The position numbers and the translations under genes were made by a program. From assembly GCA_045599005.1 (NCBI GenBank), contig JAZRVF010000012.1, positions 124,001 through 188,000 on the forward strand: a stretch of 64,000 nt of DNA, in the 5' to 3' direction. The notes under the pieces were generated by a model. That model did no database searches and was not told the origin of the DNA. It saw only the letters and a list, made by a program, of their open reading frames with translations. Below are positions 34,104 to 42,866 of this stretch, one piece after another. Each line of letters opens with the position of its first letter. The first letter of the stretch is position 1. This DNA comes from Treponema_I sp045599005 (GTDB lineage Bacteria > Spirochaetota > Spirochaetia > Treponematales > Treponemataceae).

Positions 34104-35270
34104 TCAGAAACGGTGAAGTGTGATTGCCTCAACAGGACAGATTTCATGACAGCAGAAACAGTGCAGACATTTCTTGCGGTCAATGAATTCCACTTTCGCA
34201 TTTTTTGCGGCCCCGGTATTTTTCTTCTGAGGATCCGCACCTTCTCTGTATCTGTCAAAGCGGATGGTCTGAGGCGGACAGATTTCTATGCAACGGCCGC
34301 ACCTTATGCATTTCTTCGCATCAAAGCGTGGTGTCTTCACAAAAACCAGTGTGGCAAGAGAGTTAAGGAATCCGGGAAGCATTTTCTGCAGTGTAATGGA
34401 AGCGGACGCATCTTTGACAATCTTGAAGTCTCTGTTACGGATCTGCTCAAAAGCCGCACCGGCAAACTCAATTTCTTCCGGTGAATCAAGCCACAGTCCG
34501 CGCTGCATGGCATCCTCAAGATTCACAATCTGATGAGGATTGTAACCCACAGCAGAAGCACAGGCCCAGTCCAGAGCAAGAATATTATCAGAAGCCGCAA
34601 GAAATCCCAGCTGGATCGGATCTCCGTTTCCGGGGCCGCCCATTCCTTCCATGCCGACAATTGCGTCCATAATCGCGTATTCAGGTTTTGCCGCAAGAAC
34701 AAGATCCGTTAGATAAGCCCCAAAATCCTTTTTATCAGCAAAACGGTAATGCATCTGCGCTTTCTTAAGGCCAACCACCAGTCCGAAAAGATTTTTCATG
34801 GCTCCGGTATATGACATGAACTGATGGCTCTTCAGTTTTGAAAGGGAAACGACAACATCAGCCTCCTCAAGAACCGCAGTCATCTCGATCTGTCTGATTA
34901 TTTTTCCTTCCGGAATCGGATACATGCGGCAGTCTGAGAATTCCTTCCATTCGCCCCCGTTATTGATCACCTGGTCATATGTGCCTACAGATTTTGCGGT
35001 GCTCGTGGGATTTGCCGTCGCAGGTGATTCACCGACAATAACGCGACCGGCTCCCAGTTCAACAAAAGCCTTAACTGCAGCACCGACAACAACAGGATGT
35101 GTACAGACCGCGGCTTCCGGTTTTTTGGCAGAAAGCATGTTCGGTTTGAGCAGAACTGTTTTACTTTTTACATCAGGCGGCGGCACCAGCTCCATCATTT
35201 TTCTGATCGAGGCATAAACTGCATCAAAATTGTATTCTGCGCATAAATCAAGGGCAACGGTCTTTGTCAT
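34104..35270 (-). CDS. DUF362 protein with C-terminal 2[4Fe-4S] ferredoxin domain
   Basis: 388 residues from the ATG at 35270 (GGAG 8 nt upstream). The DUF362 domain (about 1-290) has VLLKPNMLSAKKPEAAVCTH, VGESPATANPTS and VSLSKLKSHQFMSYTGAMKN. Two ferredoxin clusters follow: CIRCGRCIEICPP and, after a polar insert, CLHCFCCHEICPV, each CxxCxxCxxxCP. The protein is likely a cytoplasmic electron-transfer or maturation factor; the exact reaction of DUF362 proteins is unknown. The 3' end abuts the repeat cluster. Confidence 0.85.
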   Translation of the reverse strand: MTKTVALDLCAEYNFDAVYASIRKMMELVPPPDVKSKTVLLKPNMLSAKKPEAAVCTHPVVVGAAVKAFVELGAGRVIVGESPATANPTSTAKSVGTYDQVINNGGEWKEFSDCRMYPIPEGKIIRQIEMTAVLEEADVVVSLSKLKSHQFMSYTGAMKNLFGLVVGLKKAQMHYRFADKKDFGAYLTDLVLAAKPEYAIMDAIVGMEGMGGPGNGDPIQLGFLAASDNILALDWACASAVGYNPHQIVNLEDAMQRGLWLDSPEEIEFAGAAFEQIRNRDFKIVKDASASITLQKMLPGFLNSLATLVFVKTPRFDAKKCIRCGRCIEICPPQTIRFDRYREGADPQKKNTGAAKNAKVEFIDRKKCLHCFCCHEICPVEAITLHRF

Positions 35271-35356
35271 CAAAAAACTCCGTAAACAACAGTTTTCTTA
35301 AGTATTTTTTAAATTGCCGGCAAAATCAAGCCTTTTTTTTCGGTCTATCCGGAAAA

Positions 35357-36697
35357 TCACAGTAATGAGCGTTTTTTCCATCTGCCGCTTCTCAACCGCA
35401 GAATGAAACAGATTGAGCGCACAACCCAGTCACACATCATTGCATACCATGTTCCCAATGCCCCGAAACCGCAGAATCTGGCAAACACATAACTCAGTCC
35501 GATGCGCACCGTCCACATGGAAATAAAGGAAACAATCATGGTGAACTTTGCGTCATTGGAAGCCCGGAGCGCGTTGGGCAGAGCAAAGGACGAGGGCCAG
35601 AAGATCATGCAGTTTATTCCGTGGCACATGAGCATCTGCCATGCAAGGTGCGCAGTATCAGGCGACATGTTGTACAAGGATACCAGCTGCCTTGAACAGA
35701 GAAGCAGGGGCACATTCAGAAGGATTGTTCCGACATAACCGATCATCATAAGCCGTCTGGTAAAATATTCCGCCTCATCAGCACGTCCCGCACCCATACA
35801 CTGCCCTACAACAGTAAGAAGCGCAAGTCCGACGGAAGAGGCTGGCAGGACCTCAAAACTTGCGACAGTGTTTGAAGCCGCATTTGCAGCGATTGCACCC
35901 GTTCCGAATTCGGCCACAAGTGTGATCACAAGGATTTTTCCCAGCTGAAAAACACTGTTCTCAAGGCCGTTGGGCACACCGATCTGCATGATTTTCTTGA
36001 TCAATGGAAGTTCCAGAGGCGTTTTTGACAGACCGAGAATGCTTATCTGTCTGCTGTATTCGGGCTTTCTGAGCAGAACCAGCATGACGACAGAAGCAAG
36101 AGTGCGTGAGACAAAGGTCGGGATTGCGACACCTTCCGTACCGCTGTGCATTCCGTAGAGCATGATTGCGTTGCCGCCGATGTTAACCACATTGATCAGC
36201 AGACCGGTCCACATGGCGACACGGCTGTTTCCCTGGGAACGGAAGAGAGCGGCGCAGGCGTTGTAAAGTGCCACAGCGGGAAGTCCCACAAGCATCCACA
36301 TAAAATAAGTGTCAGCGTTAAGAAGCACGTCATTTTCTATTGAGCCGAAAATCAGGCGCAGAATGCCGGAGCGGAAAGGAAAGCAGACAAGTGAAAAGAA
36401 GAAAGAACTGGCAACGACAACAAGAATCAGCTGCTTTGCTGCGGCACTGGCTCTTTCCGGTTCCTTACGGCCGATAAACTGAGAACAGACTACGGCACCA
36501 CCGGTTGCAAGGGCTGCAAAAAGCTGGTTGATAAAAATAAAAAGCGTATCTACGAGAGATACGCCTGAAACAGCGGACTCGCCGAGGGCTGAAACCATCA
36601 TTATGTCTGCCATACCGAGAGTAATGGCAAGAAACTGTTCAACCATCAGCGGCCATATCAAAGACCAGATGTCTTTTTTTGAAAAAAGATGTTCCAC
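35357..36697 (-). CDS. MATE-family efflux protein
   Basis: 446 residues with twelve transmembrane segments. The start codon is GTG. The N-terminus PLMVEQFLAITLGMADIMMV and CSQFIGRKEPERASAAAKQL are typical of the NorM/DinF group; the second half opens KIMQIGVPNGLENSVFQLGK. It is unrelated in sequence neighbourhood to the MATE at 25.8 kb. There is no ribosome site. TATACA ends 6 nt before the GTG with TTGCCC 17 nt further up, so the mRNA is probably leaderless. The substrate is unknown. Confidence 0.88.
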   Translation of the reverse strand: MEHLFSKKDIWSLIWPLMVEQFLAITLGMADIMMVSALGESAVSGVSLVDTLFIFINQLFAALATGGAVVCSQFIGRKEPERASAAAKQLILVVVASSFFFSLVCFPFRSGILRLIFGSIENDVLLNADTYFMWMLVGLPAVALYNACAALFRSQGNSRVAMWTGLLINVVNIGGNAIMLYGMHSGTEGVAIPTFVSRTLASVVMLVLLRKPEYSRQISILGLSKTPLELPLIKKIMQIGVPNGLENSVFQLGKILVITLVAEFGTGAIAANAASNTVASFEVLPASSVGLALLTVVGQCMGAGRADEAEYFTRRLMMIGYVGTILLNVPLLLCSRQLVSLYNMSPDTAHLAWQMLMCHGINCMIFWPSSFALPNALRASNDAKFTMIVSFISMWTVRIGLSYVFARFCGFGALGTWYAMMCDWVVRSICFILRLRSGRWKKRSLL

Positions 36698-36703
36698 GAC
36701 TTT

Positions 36704-36732
36704 TGTATATCACAAACAAAAATCGTGGGCAA
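36704..36732 (-). promoter_or_regulatory. Leaderless-type promoter of the MATE gene
   Basis: Minus strand: TTGCCC (36727-36732), 17 nt, TATACA (36704-36709), AAAGTC, then GTG. Confidence 0.55.
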
Positions 36733-36757
36733 GAAGAATAAGGTCTGCAGATTTCGG

Positions 36758-38272
36758 TCAGTCTTCCATTTCTTTGTAGGCATCGAATTCTGCGAGCATG
36801 TCAACATCTTTGTTTTTGTCCAGCAGACTGATGACAACTGTAAGAATCAGACAGACCACAAAGCCGGGAACGATTTCGTACAGATCGAAGATTCCGCCGG
36901 AAACGTTGTGCCATGCAACAACAGTGACCGCACCGCCGATCAGACCGGCAACAGCACCTTTTGCTGTTGTTCCGCGCCAGAAAAGTGCAAGAAGAATGAT
37001 CGGTCCGAATGTTCCGCCGAATCCGGCCCATGCATAACTTACCAGGCCGAAGATTGAGCTGTCAGGATTGAGTGACAGGACAAAAGCGACTGCCGCAATG
37101 ACAAGAACTGTGATACGTCCCACTGCAAGAACTTTTTTCTCATCGGCATCTTTCTTGAAAATGCCTTTGTAGATGTCGTTGCTTACCGCACTGGCAGCAG
37201 AAAGAAGCTGGCTGTCAGCAGTACTCATTGAAGCGGCAAGAATCGCGCATAGGAAGATACCTGCAATGAATCCGGGATAAAGCTTGAGCATTGTCTCACT
37301 GAACACAGTCTCTGCCGCACCGCCGCTGAGAAGGTTAGGAAGCAGATAGACAGTTCCCAATGTACCGATGATGAATGTTCCAACATAGGAGATGATCATC
37401 CAGACAATACCGATGCGGCGTGCTTTCTTCACTTCTTTGTTTGAACGGATTCCCATGAAGCGCACGATGATGTGCGGCATACCGAAGTATCCGAGACCCC
37501 ATGCAAGGGCAGATACAATTGACATACCGGAATAGTTCTGGTTCGCAGTGAATTTTCCCATCAGTTCTGCACCGAATTCTCCGGAAATGGCACGGCTGCT
37601 GAAGTCAGTTGCCTGCGCAATTGCTGCAGAAGGTCCGCCCAGTGCGAAAATAACGATTGTACCGGAAATAACGAAAGCGATGAAAATCAGTGCACCCTGG
37701 ATGAAGTCAGTTGTACAGACTGCAAGGTAACCACCCATGATTGTGTAGGACAGGATGATGATAAGTCCGATTACAAGACCGGCCTGATAAGGAAGACCGA
37801 AAACAGAGTTGAACAGTTTTGCACAGGCCACAAAACCTGATGCTGTATAAATCGTGAAGAAGAAAACAATCAGAACAACGGATACGATAGAAAGAATCTT
37901 GCTTTTGTCTTTGAAGCGGTTTGTAAAGAATTCAGGCAGTGTGATTGAATCACCGAAAGCAATTGTACATTTGCGCAGAGGTTTTGCAACGATCAGCCAG
38001 CTGAGGTAAGTACCGACAATAAGACCGACTGCGGTCCAGACAGTTTCTTTTATTCCACCCAGATAACATAGACCGGGAAGTCCCATAAGAAGCCATGCTG
38101 ATGAGTCAGAAGCTTCTGCACTCAATGCTGTGACCCAGGGGCCCAGTTTGCGTCCGCCCAAGAAGAAATCGGAAGCACTTTCGTTTTTCTTCATGTTTCT
38201 GAAACCTACGAAAATCATCAGGCCCAGATACAGAACAAAGGCTACCAGAATGCCGATTGTTTTTGAATCCAC
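36758..38272 (-). CDS. putP: Sodium/proline symporter
   Basis: 504 residues with about thirteen transmembrane segments, SSS family. SDFFLGGRKLGPWVTALSAE and ASDSSAWLLMGLPGLCYLGG (about 36-70) are the PutP sodium-site helix, and ALAWGLGYFGMPHIIVRFMG (about 255) is a PutP hallmark. It imports proline with Na+. The start is GTG, preceded by GGGAG at correct spacing. The predicted promoter lies about 190 nt upstream, so this gene, unlike its neighbours, has a long structured leader. The C-terminus is short and acidic. Confidence 0.9.
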   Translation of the reverse strand: MDSKTIGILVAFVLYLGLMIFVGFRNMKKNESASDFFLGGRKLGPWVTALSAEASDSSAWLLMGLPGLCYLGGIKETVWTAVGLIVGTYLSWLIVAKPLRKCTIAFGDSITLPEFFTNRFKDKSKILSIVSVVLIVFFFTIYTASGFVACAKLFNSVFGLPYQAGLVIGLIIILSYTIMGGYLAVCTTDFIQGALIFIAFVISGTIVIFALGGPSAAIAQATDFSSRAISGEFGAELMGKFTANQNYSGMSIVSALAWGLGYFGMPHIIVRFMGIRSNKEVKKARRIGIVWMIISYVGTFIIGTLGTVYLLPNLLSGGAAETVFSETMLKLYPGFIAGIFLCAILAASMSTADSQLLSAASAVSNDIYKGIFKKDADEKKVLAVGRITVLVIAAVAFVLSLNPDSSIFGLVSYAWAGFGGTFGPIILLALFWRGTTAKGAVAGLIGGAVTVVAWHNVSGGIFDLYEIVPGFVVCLILTVVISLLDKNKDVDMLAEFDAYKEMED

Positions 38273-38529
38273 TTTTATCTCCCATAAAAAGCCGGAACAT
38301 AATCTTCAGATCTGAAAACTTGAAAACGACTTTTTACCGTTCGCCAAAGCGAACAATTTAACAAGGCCAGACCTGCAACGCAGATCTGCTGAGAAAAAAG
38401 AACCGCGCTGTTTTACGGTGCTTTAATCCTGCCCTTCTCTTCCATATTTTAGAAATAAGGAACGAGTGATAATATCATATTTATGCAGTTTTTTGCAATA
38501 TTTATGCATTCTTCAGATCCGCTCGGAAC
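38273..38529 (-). promoter_or_regulatory. Long leader and promoter region of putP
   Basis: A likely promoter TTGCAA (38493-38498), 18 nt, TATTAT (38469-38474) would give a leader of about 190 nt. The leader contains the hairpin GTTCGC-CAAA-GCGAAC (38339-38354) and two CAGATCTG palindromes. TGCATAAATAT occurs twice in the promoter, 21 bp apart. No known riboswitch is recognised. Confidence 0.45.
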
Positions 38530-38560
38530 AAAAAAAACACGCCTGAAAACTCAGACGTGT
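38530..38560 (-). terminator. Terminator of uxuBA
   Basis: On the minus strand ACACGTCTGA pairs with TCAGGCGTGT (one mismatch), followed by T7, 50 bp after the uxuA stop. Confidence 0.85.
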
Positions 38561-38610
38561 CTGCATAATATCTTTGCAGATGTGGCGGACTGATCCAGCC
38601 ACACCCTCTG

Positions 38611-39681
38611 TCAGCGCGGGTATTCCTTGCTTACAGCTTCCCAAAGACCGTTCAGATATGCACAGCCGAGGGCGCGGTCATAAAGACCGTAACCAGGCAT
38701 CGCAACTTCGCCCCAGATCGCGCGTCCGTGGTCAGGACGGATGCAGCCGTCAAAACCGGTTTCGTACAATGTCTTTGTGATTGCATACATATCAAAAGTT
38801 CCGTCTGCAGAAAGATGGGCAGCTTCCTGGAATTTTCCGGGTTTTTCGTGCCACAGGTTACGGAGGTGTGCAAAATGTATGCGTCCTTTGCATGCGCGGA
38901 TGATGTCGCACAGGTCGTTGTCAGGATTTGATCCCAGAGAGCCGGTGCAGAGTGTGATTCCGTTATGGGGATTGTCTACAGCCTTGAGCATGCGGACAAT
39001 TTTTTCCTTTCCGGTGATAATGCGCGGAAGGTTGAACACAGGCCAGGCCGGATCATCAGGATGAATTGCCATGTCAATTCCGTATTTGTCACATACAGGC
39101 ATGATCGCCTTGAGGAAGTAAACCAGATTGTTGAACAGTTTCTCTTCATCAACATCTTTATAGGCATCAAAAAGTTCCTTGATGCGTGCCATGCGTTCAG
39201 GCTCCCAGCCGGGAAGGACAAAACCGTTGGATTTCTTGTCCAGAGAAGAGAACATTTCCTCAGGGTTGATCTGATCGATCACACTCTGGTCATAGGCAAG
39301 GACAGTGGAACCGTCGGGACGGACTTTGGCAAGATCACTGCGTGTCCAGTCAAAAACGGGCATGAAGTTATAGCAGACCATGTGAATGTCTTCTTTGCCT
39401 AAAACTTCCAGTGTCTTGATGTAGTTCTCAATGTATTCATCACGGCGGGGACTTCCTGTCTTGATGTCATCATGAATGTTCACGCTTTCAATACCGGAGA
39501 TTTCCAGACCGTGAGCCTCAACATCCTCGCGGATTGAATGCACACGCTCCTGAGTCCATGCCTCACCGGGAACACTGTCGTAAACTGTTGTGATAACGCC
39601 TTTAACACCCGGAATCTGCCGGATCTGTTCCAAAGTAACGGAATCGAATCCTTTTCCGTACCATCTGAATGTCATTTTCAT
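38611..39681 (-). CDS. uxuA: D-mannonate dehydratase
   Basis: 356 residues, standard UxuA length. It begins MKMTFRWYGKGFDSVTLEQI, the family opening. HMVCYNFMPVFDWTRSDLAK (about 119-138), DMAIHPDDPAWPVFNLPRII (about 205-224) and CTGSLGSNPDNDL contain the metal and substrate residues. It removes water from D-mannonate to give 2-keto-3-deoxygluconate. AGAGG precedes the ATG. It follows uxuB by 10 bp, so the two enzymes of hexuronate breakdown are co-transcribed. Confidence 0.95.
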   Translation of the reverse strand: MKMTFRWYGKGFDSVTLEQIRQIPGVKGVITTVYDSVPGEAWTQERVHSIREDVEAHGLEISGIESVNIHDDIKTGSPRRDEYIENYIKTLEVLGKEDIHMVCYNFMPVFDWTRSDLAKVRPDGSTVLAYDQSVIDQINPEEMFSSLDKKSNGFVLPGWEPERMARIKELFDAYKDVDEEKLFNNLVYFLKAIMPVCDKYGIDMAIHPDDPAWPVFNLPRIITGKEKIVRMLKAVDNPHNGITLCTGSLGSNPDNDLCDIIRACKGRIHFAHLRNLWHEKPGKFQEAAHLSADGTFDMYAITKTLYETGFDGCIRPDHGRAIWGEVAMPGYGLYDRALGCAYLNGLWEAVSKEYPR

Positions 39682-39691
39682 TTTTATGCCT

Positions 39692-41320
39692 CTAGTTCAA
39701 ATACTCTGCAAGTGTTTTTTCAACTGTTCCGGTACCGGAGATCAGTTTTCCAAAAATCTCTTCAATTTTTCCAGCAAGTGGAGTTGTGGTCAGGTCAGTA
39801 CCGAAAATCGTGGTGTTTTTGAAAAGCGGCTCAAGAACACCTGCCGCACATTCCGGGTTACCGAGTCTGACAGGAGCAAGGATTTTCTGCAGCTGATCCA
39901 TCATAGGATCGCTTGACACAGCGAATTCCTCGCCTTTGTCATTGATTCCGAGAAGATAGCGGAGCCAGCCTGCAATTGCAAGAGGGATTCCGACCATTGA
40001 ATCAAGACTGCGGCCTTCACGGATGTAGGATTTGACTGTCTCTCCGAAACGGACGGGAACTTTCTGGGATGTGTCCGTAGCAATCCGCTCAGGTGTGTCA
40101 GGAATGCCGGGATTCGGCAGACGCTCCATCACAACCTCATCAATAAAGGCCCTTGGTTTCAGGATGCCAGGATCAACAACCACCGGAAGACCTTCGTCAT
40201 AACCGATTTTCTTTATGAGTGCCACCAGAAGAGGATTTGTCATCTCCTCGGCGATGGATCTGTTGCCAAGAAGACAGCCGTAAACAGCAAGTGCTGTGTG
40301 GAGCGGATTGAGACAGGTAGTGACCTTCATTGTCTCAGTGCGGTTGACTGTGTCACGGTCTGCAAGATAGACACCGCTTCCGGAAAGTCTGTCAAATGCG
40401 GGGCGCCCGTTGGGGAAATTGTCCTCAATGACCAGATACTGAGGTTTTTCTGCGTTTACGAAAGGTGCAATAAATGTCTTACGGTTTGTCGTAACAGGAG
40501 CAATGTTCACAATGCCTGATTCCTCAAGTTTTGCCTGAACACTGGCTGCAGGGCGCGGTGTGATTTTGTCGATCATTGACCAGGGGAAGGAAACACGCTT
40601 TGAATCATGGAGGTAATCAATAAATCCTGCGTCAACAAATCCGTTTTTCAGCCAGCCATCAGCCACTGCAAAAACTGCATTCTGAAGTTTCTCACCATTG
40701 TGGGAACAGTTATCCATGCTTACAAGAGCAAGGGGGTTTCCACCTTTTCTGTAGCGTTCCAGAACAAGGGATGTAACAACGCTCATTGCATGTACAGGTC
40801 TGTCAGGGCCGTTGGCAATGTCTGCGGCAGCCACCGCTGACAGTTCCCCGTTCATTCCGTAAAGGGAATAACCTTTTTCAGTAATGGTGAAACTTGCCAT
40901 CTTGAAGGAATCAGCAGAAAAAATCGCTTTGAGTCTGTTCCAGTATGTGCTGTCTGACGAATCTGCATGAAGCCCTTCTGCAACAGAAGCCACGATTCTC
41001 TTTTCAAGAGAGCCGTCTGCGTTCATCAGTGCAAGAAGGGTGAGATTGTCATAAGGCTTATAGATTCTGTCTATGATTTCGTAGTCAAAAGTATCTGCTG
41101 CAATTATTCCGGTCTGAGCAAGGCCTTCGTTCAAAAGTTTCTGGGCCAGGTCAGCAATGAAGCCTCTGAAAATATTTCCTGCGCCAAAATGGAGCCATTC
41201 CGGAGTCTGCTCTGTCTGTGCGCGCATTCTGTCAATGTCAAAAGCAGGAAGTTCAACACCCGCGTTTTCCCACTCAGTTTTTTTTGCGCCTGAGAGCTGC
41301 GCCTTTTGTAATTCTAACAT
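39692..41320 (-). CDS. uxuB: Fructuronate reductase (mannitol dehydrogenase family)
   Basis: 542 residues. LHFGAGNIFRGFIADLAQKL (about 43-62) is the NAD-binding motif. LVSMDNCSHNGEKL, SFPWSMIDKITPRP and VIEDNFPNGRPAFD are typical of the mannitol-dehydrogenase/UxuB family. It reduces fructuronate to mannonate, the substrate of UxuA. A tagaturonate reductase is an alternative, but pairing with uxuA favours UxuB. The ATG has no ribosome site and lies 6 nt after a -10 hexamer, which itself overlaps a GntR-type operator. Confidence 0.9.
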   Translation of the reverse strand: MLELQKAQLSGAKKTEWENAGVELPAFDIDRMRAQTEQTPEWLHFGAGNIFRGFIADLAQKLLNEGLAQTGIIAADTFDYEIIDRIYKPYDNLTLLALMNADGSLEKRIVASVAEGLHADSSDSTYWNRLKAIFSADSFKMASFTITEKGYSLYGMNGELSAVAAADIANGPDRPVHAMSVVTSLVLERYRKGGNPLALVSMDNCSHNGEKLQNAVFAVADGWLKNGFVDAGFIDYLHDSKRVSFPWSMIDKITPRPAASVQAKLEESGIVNIAPVTTNRKTFIAPFVNAEKPQYLVIEDNFPNGRPAFDRLSGSGVYLADRDTVNRTETMKVTTCLNPLHTALAVYGCLLGNRSIAEEMTNPLLVALIKKIGYDEGLPVVVDPGILKPRAFIDEVVMERLPNPGIPDTPERIATDTSQKVPVRFGETVKSYIREGRSLDSMVGIPLAIAGWLRYLLGINDKGEEFAVSSDPMMDQLQKILAPVRLGNPECAAGVLEPLFKNTTIFGTDLTTTPLAGKIEEIFGKLISGTGTVEKTLAEYLN

Positions 41321-41326
41321 ACTAGA

Positions 41327-41355
41327 ATGTTAGTTCAACAATGTGTCAAAGTCAA
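41327..41355 (-). promoter_or_regulatory. uxuBA promoter, leaderless type
   Basis: Minus strand: TTGACT (41350-41355), 17 nt, TAACAT (41327-41332), TCTAGT, then the uxuB ATG at 41320. Confidence 0.6.
41331..41341 (-). promoter_or_regulatory. GntR/FadR-type operator in the uxuBA promoter
   Basis: TTGTTGAACTA fits the FadR-subfamily GntR pattern TNGTNNNACNA at every fixed position and overlaps the -10 by two bases. UxuR and ExuR, known hexuronate regulators, belong to this subfamily. No regulator gene is in the window. Confidence 0.55.
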
Positions 41356-41403
41356 TAGTTTAACCAATCAGATGTTTTCTTATTTTAAAAATTTTCAGAT
41401 TAT

Positions 41404-42009
41404 TTACAGGCGCTCAACAAAGACAGTGGCATTTGTCATTTCCCGGATGTTTGAGCAGAGTCTGTCAAACTGGTCTGCGTGTATCTGACCTGAAATACAG
41501 ACTTTTTCCGTGTATTCCTCAGTCAGATCAGAAATTCTGTAGTTCTGCAGCGAGTATTTGATTCTGTCCAGAAGTTCGTAAGGCACTGTCATGAAGAATC
41601 CGCATTTTTCCACATAAGGCTCAAAAAGTCCCGCCCCGGCCGCGCCATCAAGGACAAGTTTCGCACTGTCACCGTAAGCTTTCACCAGCCCGCCGGTGCC
41701 AAGAAGGGTTCCACCGAAGTAGCGGGTCACTGTCAGAAGGACATTGGTCACACCTCTGCCCTTAAGCACATCAAGCACAGGACGCCCGGCTGTTCCGGAA
41801 GGTTCACCGTCGTCACTCATGCCCATCACTTCTGCACCAAGCCCCGCAATAAACGCGTGGACAACATGAGTGGCGTCCGCATAACGGGTTTTCTGCGCCT
41901 TCAAGGTATCCCGGGCCTCTGTCTGAGTTGTCACCGGCAGAACCTCTCCTATGAAGCGGGATCCCTTTACGGTCAGTTCAGCTGCAAAGCTTCCGGTGAG
42001 GATAAGCAT
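41404..42009 (-). CDS. YigZ/IMPACT family protein
   Basis: 201 residues from the ATG at 42009; an upstream in-frame ATG at 42030 is possible. The UPF0029/IMPACT core GMSDDGEPSGTAGRPVLDVL and VTRYFGGTLLGTGGLVKAYG (about 75-125) is unmistakable. A C-terminal ferredoxin-like DUF1949 domain follows. The function of bacterial members is not settled. The start lies inside the DUF975-like gene upstream (37-bp overlap), so translation is probably coupled. Confidence 0.88.
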   Translation of the reverse strand: MLILTGSFAAELTVKGSRFIGEVLPVTTQTEARDTLKAQKTRYADATHVVHAFIAGLGAEVMGMSDDGEPSGTAGRPVLDVLKGRGVTNVLLTVTRYFGGTLLGTGGLVKAYGDSAKLVLDGAAGAGLFEPYVEKCGFFMTVPYELLDRIKYSLQNYRISDLTEEYTEKVCISGQIHADQFDRLCSNIREMTNATVFVERL

Positions 42010-42866
42010 AATGTGTCCGGGTCTGCGCATTCATAGTAAAAAGCCGTAAGCGCAAAAATCAGAAAAATGAAGGAAAGATACAGACTTAGTGAGTATCCCA
42101 TGGTACACAAGGAGGCAAAAGTTCCGCTGAATCCCGAAGAAACAAGGGACAGCAGGAACAGACCTGCGGTACAGGCAAGAGGAATCATGGCTACGCGCAG
42201 ACAGAAGCAGAAAAGTTTCCATTTGCGGCCTTTCAGAAGGTGCCGGCTTTTTCTGAGCACATCCCTCCAGGGAAGTTCAGGTTCATGGTAAAGAATAAAA
42301 AAAGCAAAGGAATAGCGGAACAGAACGAAAAACAGGATGACCGCATTTCCAATGAAAGAAAAGGGAATCAGTTTCATAAGTGCGTCCATGACCGCAACAA
42401 TCGGAATCATCTCCGGATTGGCTTCCAGTGTTGCCATAATGCCTTCAACAAAAGCTTCATTTGTATAAACGTAAATCAATATCGGAGAGACACTGATAAT
42501 GGAAGAAAGAATGCACAGAAGCCCGACAAGAGCCGCACATACCAGCAGCCTTTTTGAATCCCTTGTGAAACCCCAGAACAGATGACCGAGAACCGCAACC
42601 TCATTGCGGTAGAAACGACCCACCAGCACTGAAAAGCCGTAAAGCAGATAAACTGTCACCACAACAGATGCGGCGGCAAGCAGGAGAGCGATTGCCGATC
42701 CGATGAAACCTGTACCGCCAAGGGAAAAAATCACTATGGGCAGAACAAGAATTCCACTTACAACACGTGAAACAATCATCATCACAACAAGAGAAACTGC
42801 AATTCTGTTGAAATTCTCTTTGATCACATCATTGATTTTTGCTATGAGCTCTGTTTTTGAAACCAT
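41973..42866 (-). CDS. DUF975-like multi-spanning membrane protein
   Basis: 297 residues with six hydrophobic segments. WRDVLRKSRHLLKGRKWKLF (about 202-221) is the loop typical of DUF975 proteins, followed by further helices and YYECADPD near the end. Its function is unknown. Its ATG follows the TAA of the EAL gene without a gap, with GGAAG in the end of that gene as a plausible ribosome site. Confidence 0.65.
   Translation of the reverse strand: MVSKTELIAKINDVIKENFNRIAVSLVVMMIVSRVVSGILVLPIVIFSLGGTGFIGSAIALLLAAASVVVTVYLLYGFSVLVGRFYRNEVAVLGHLFWGFTRDSKRLLVCAALVGLLCILSSIISVSPILIYVYTNEAFVEGIMATLEANPEMIPIVAVMDALMKLIPFSFIGNAVILFFVLFRYSFAFFILYHEPELPWRDVLRKSRHLLKGRKWKLFCFCLRVAMIPLACTAGLFLLSLVSSGFSGTFASLCTMGYSLSLYLSFIFLIFALTAFYYECADPDTLCLSSPEALQLN

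Noticed and set aside
33833..34123. Small plus-strand frame in the 33.9 kb repeat
   Set aside because: It is composed of the repeat itself (repeated HSAQDDTGVS-type peptide) and has no ribosome site.
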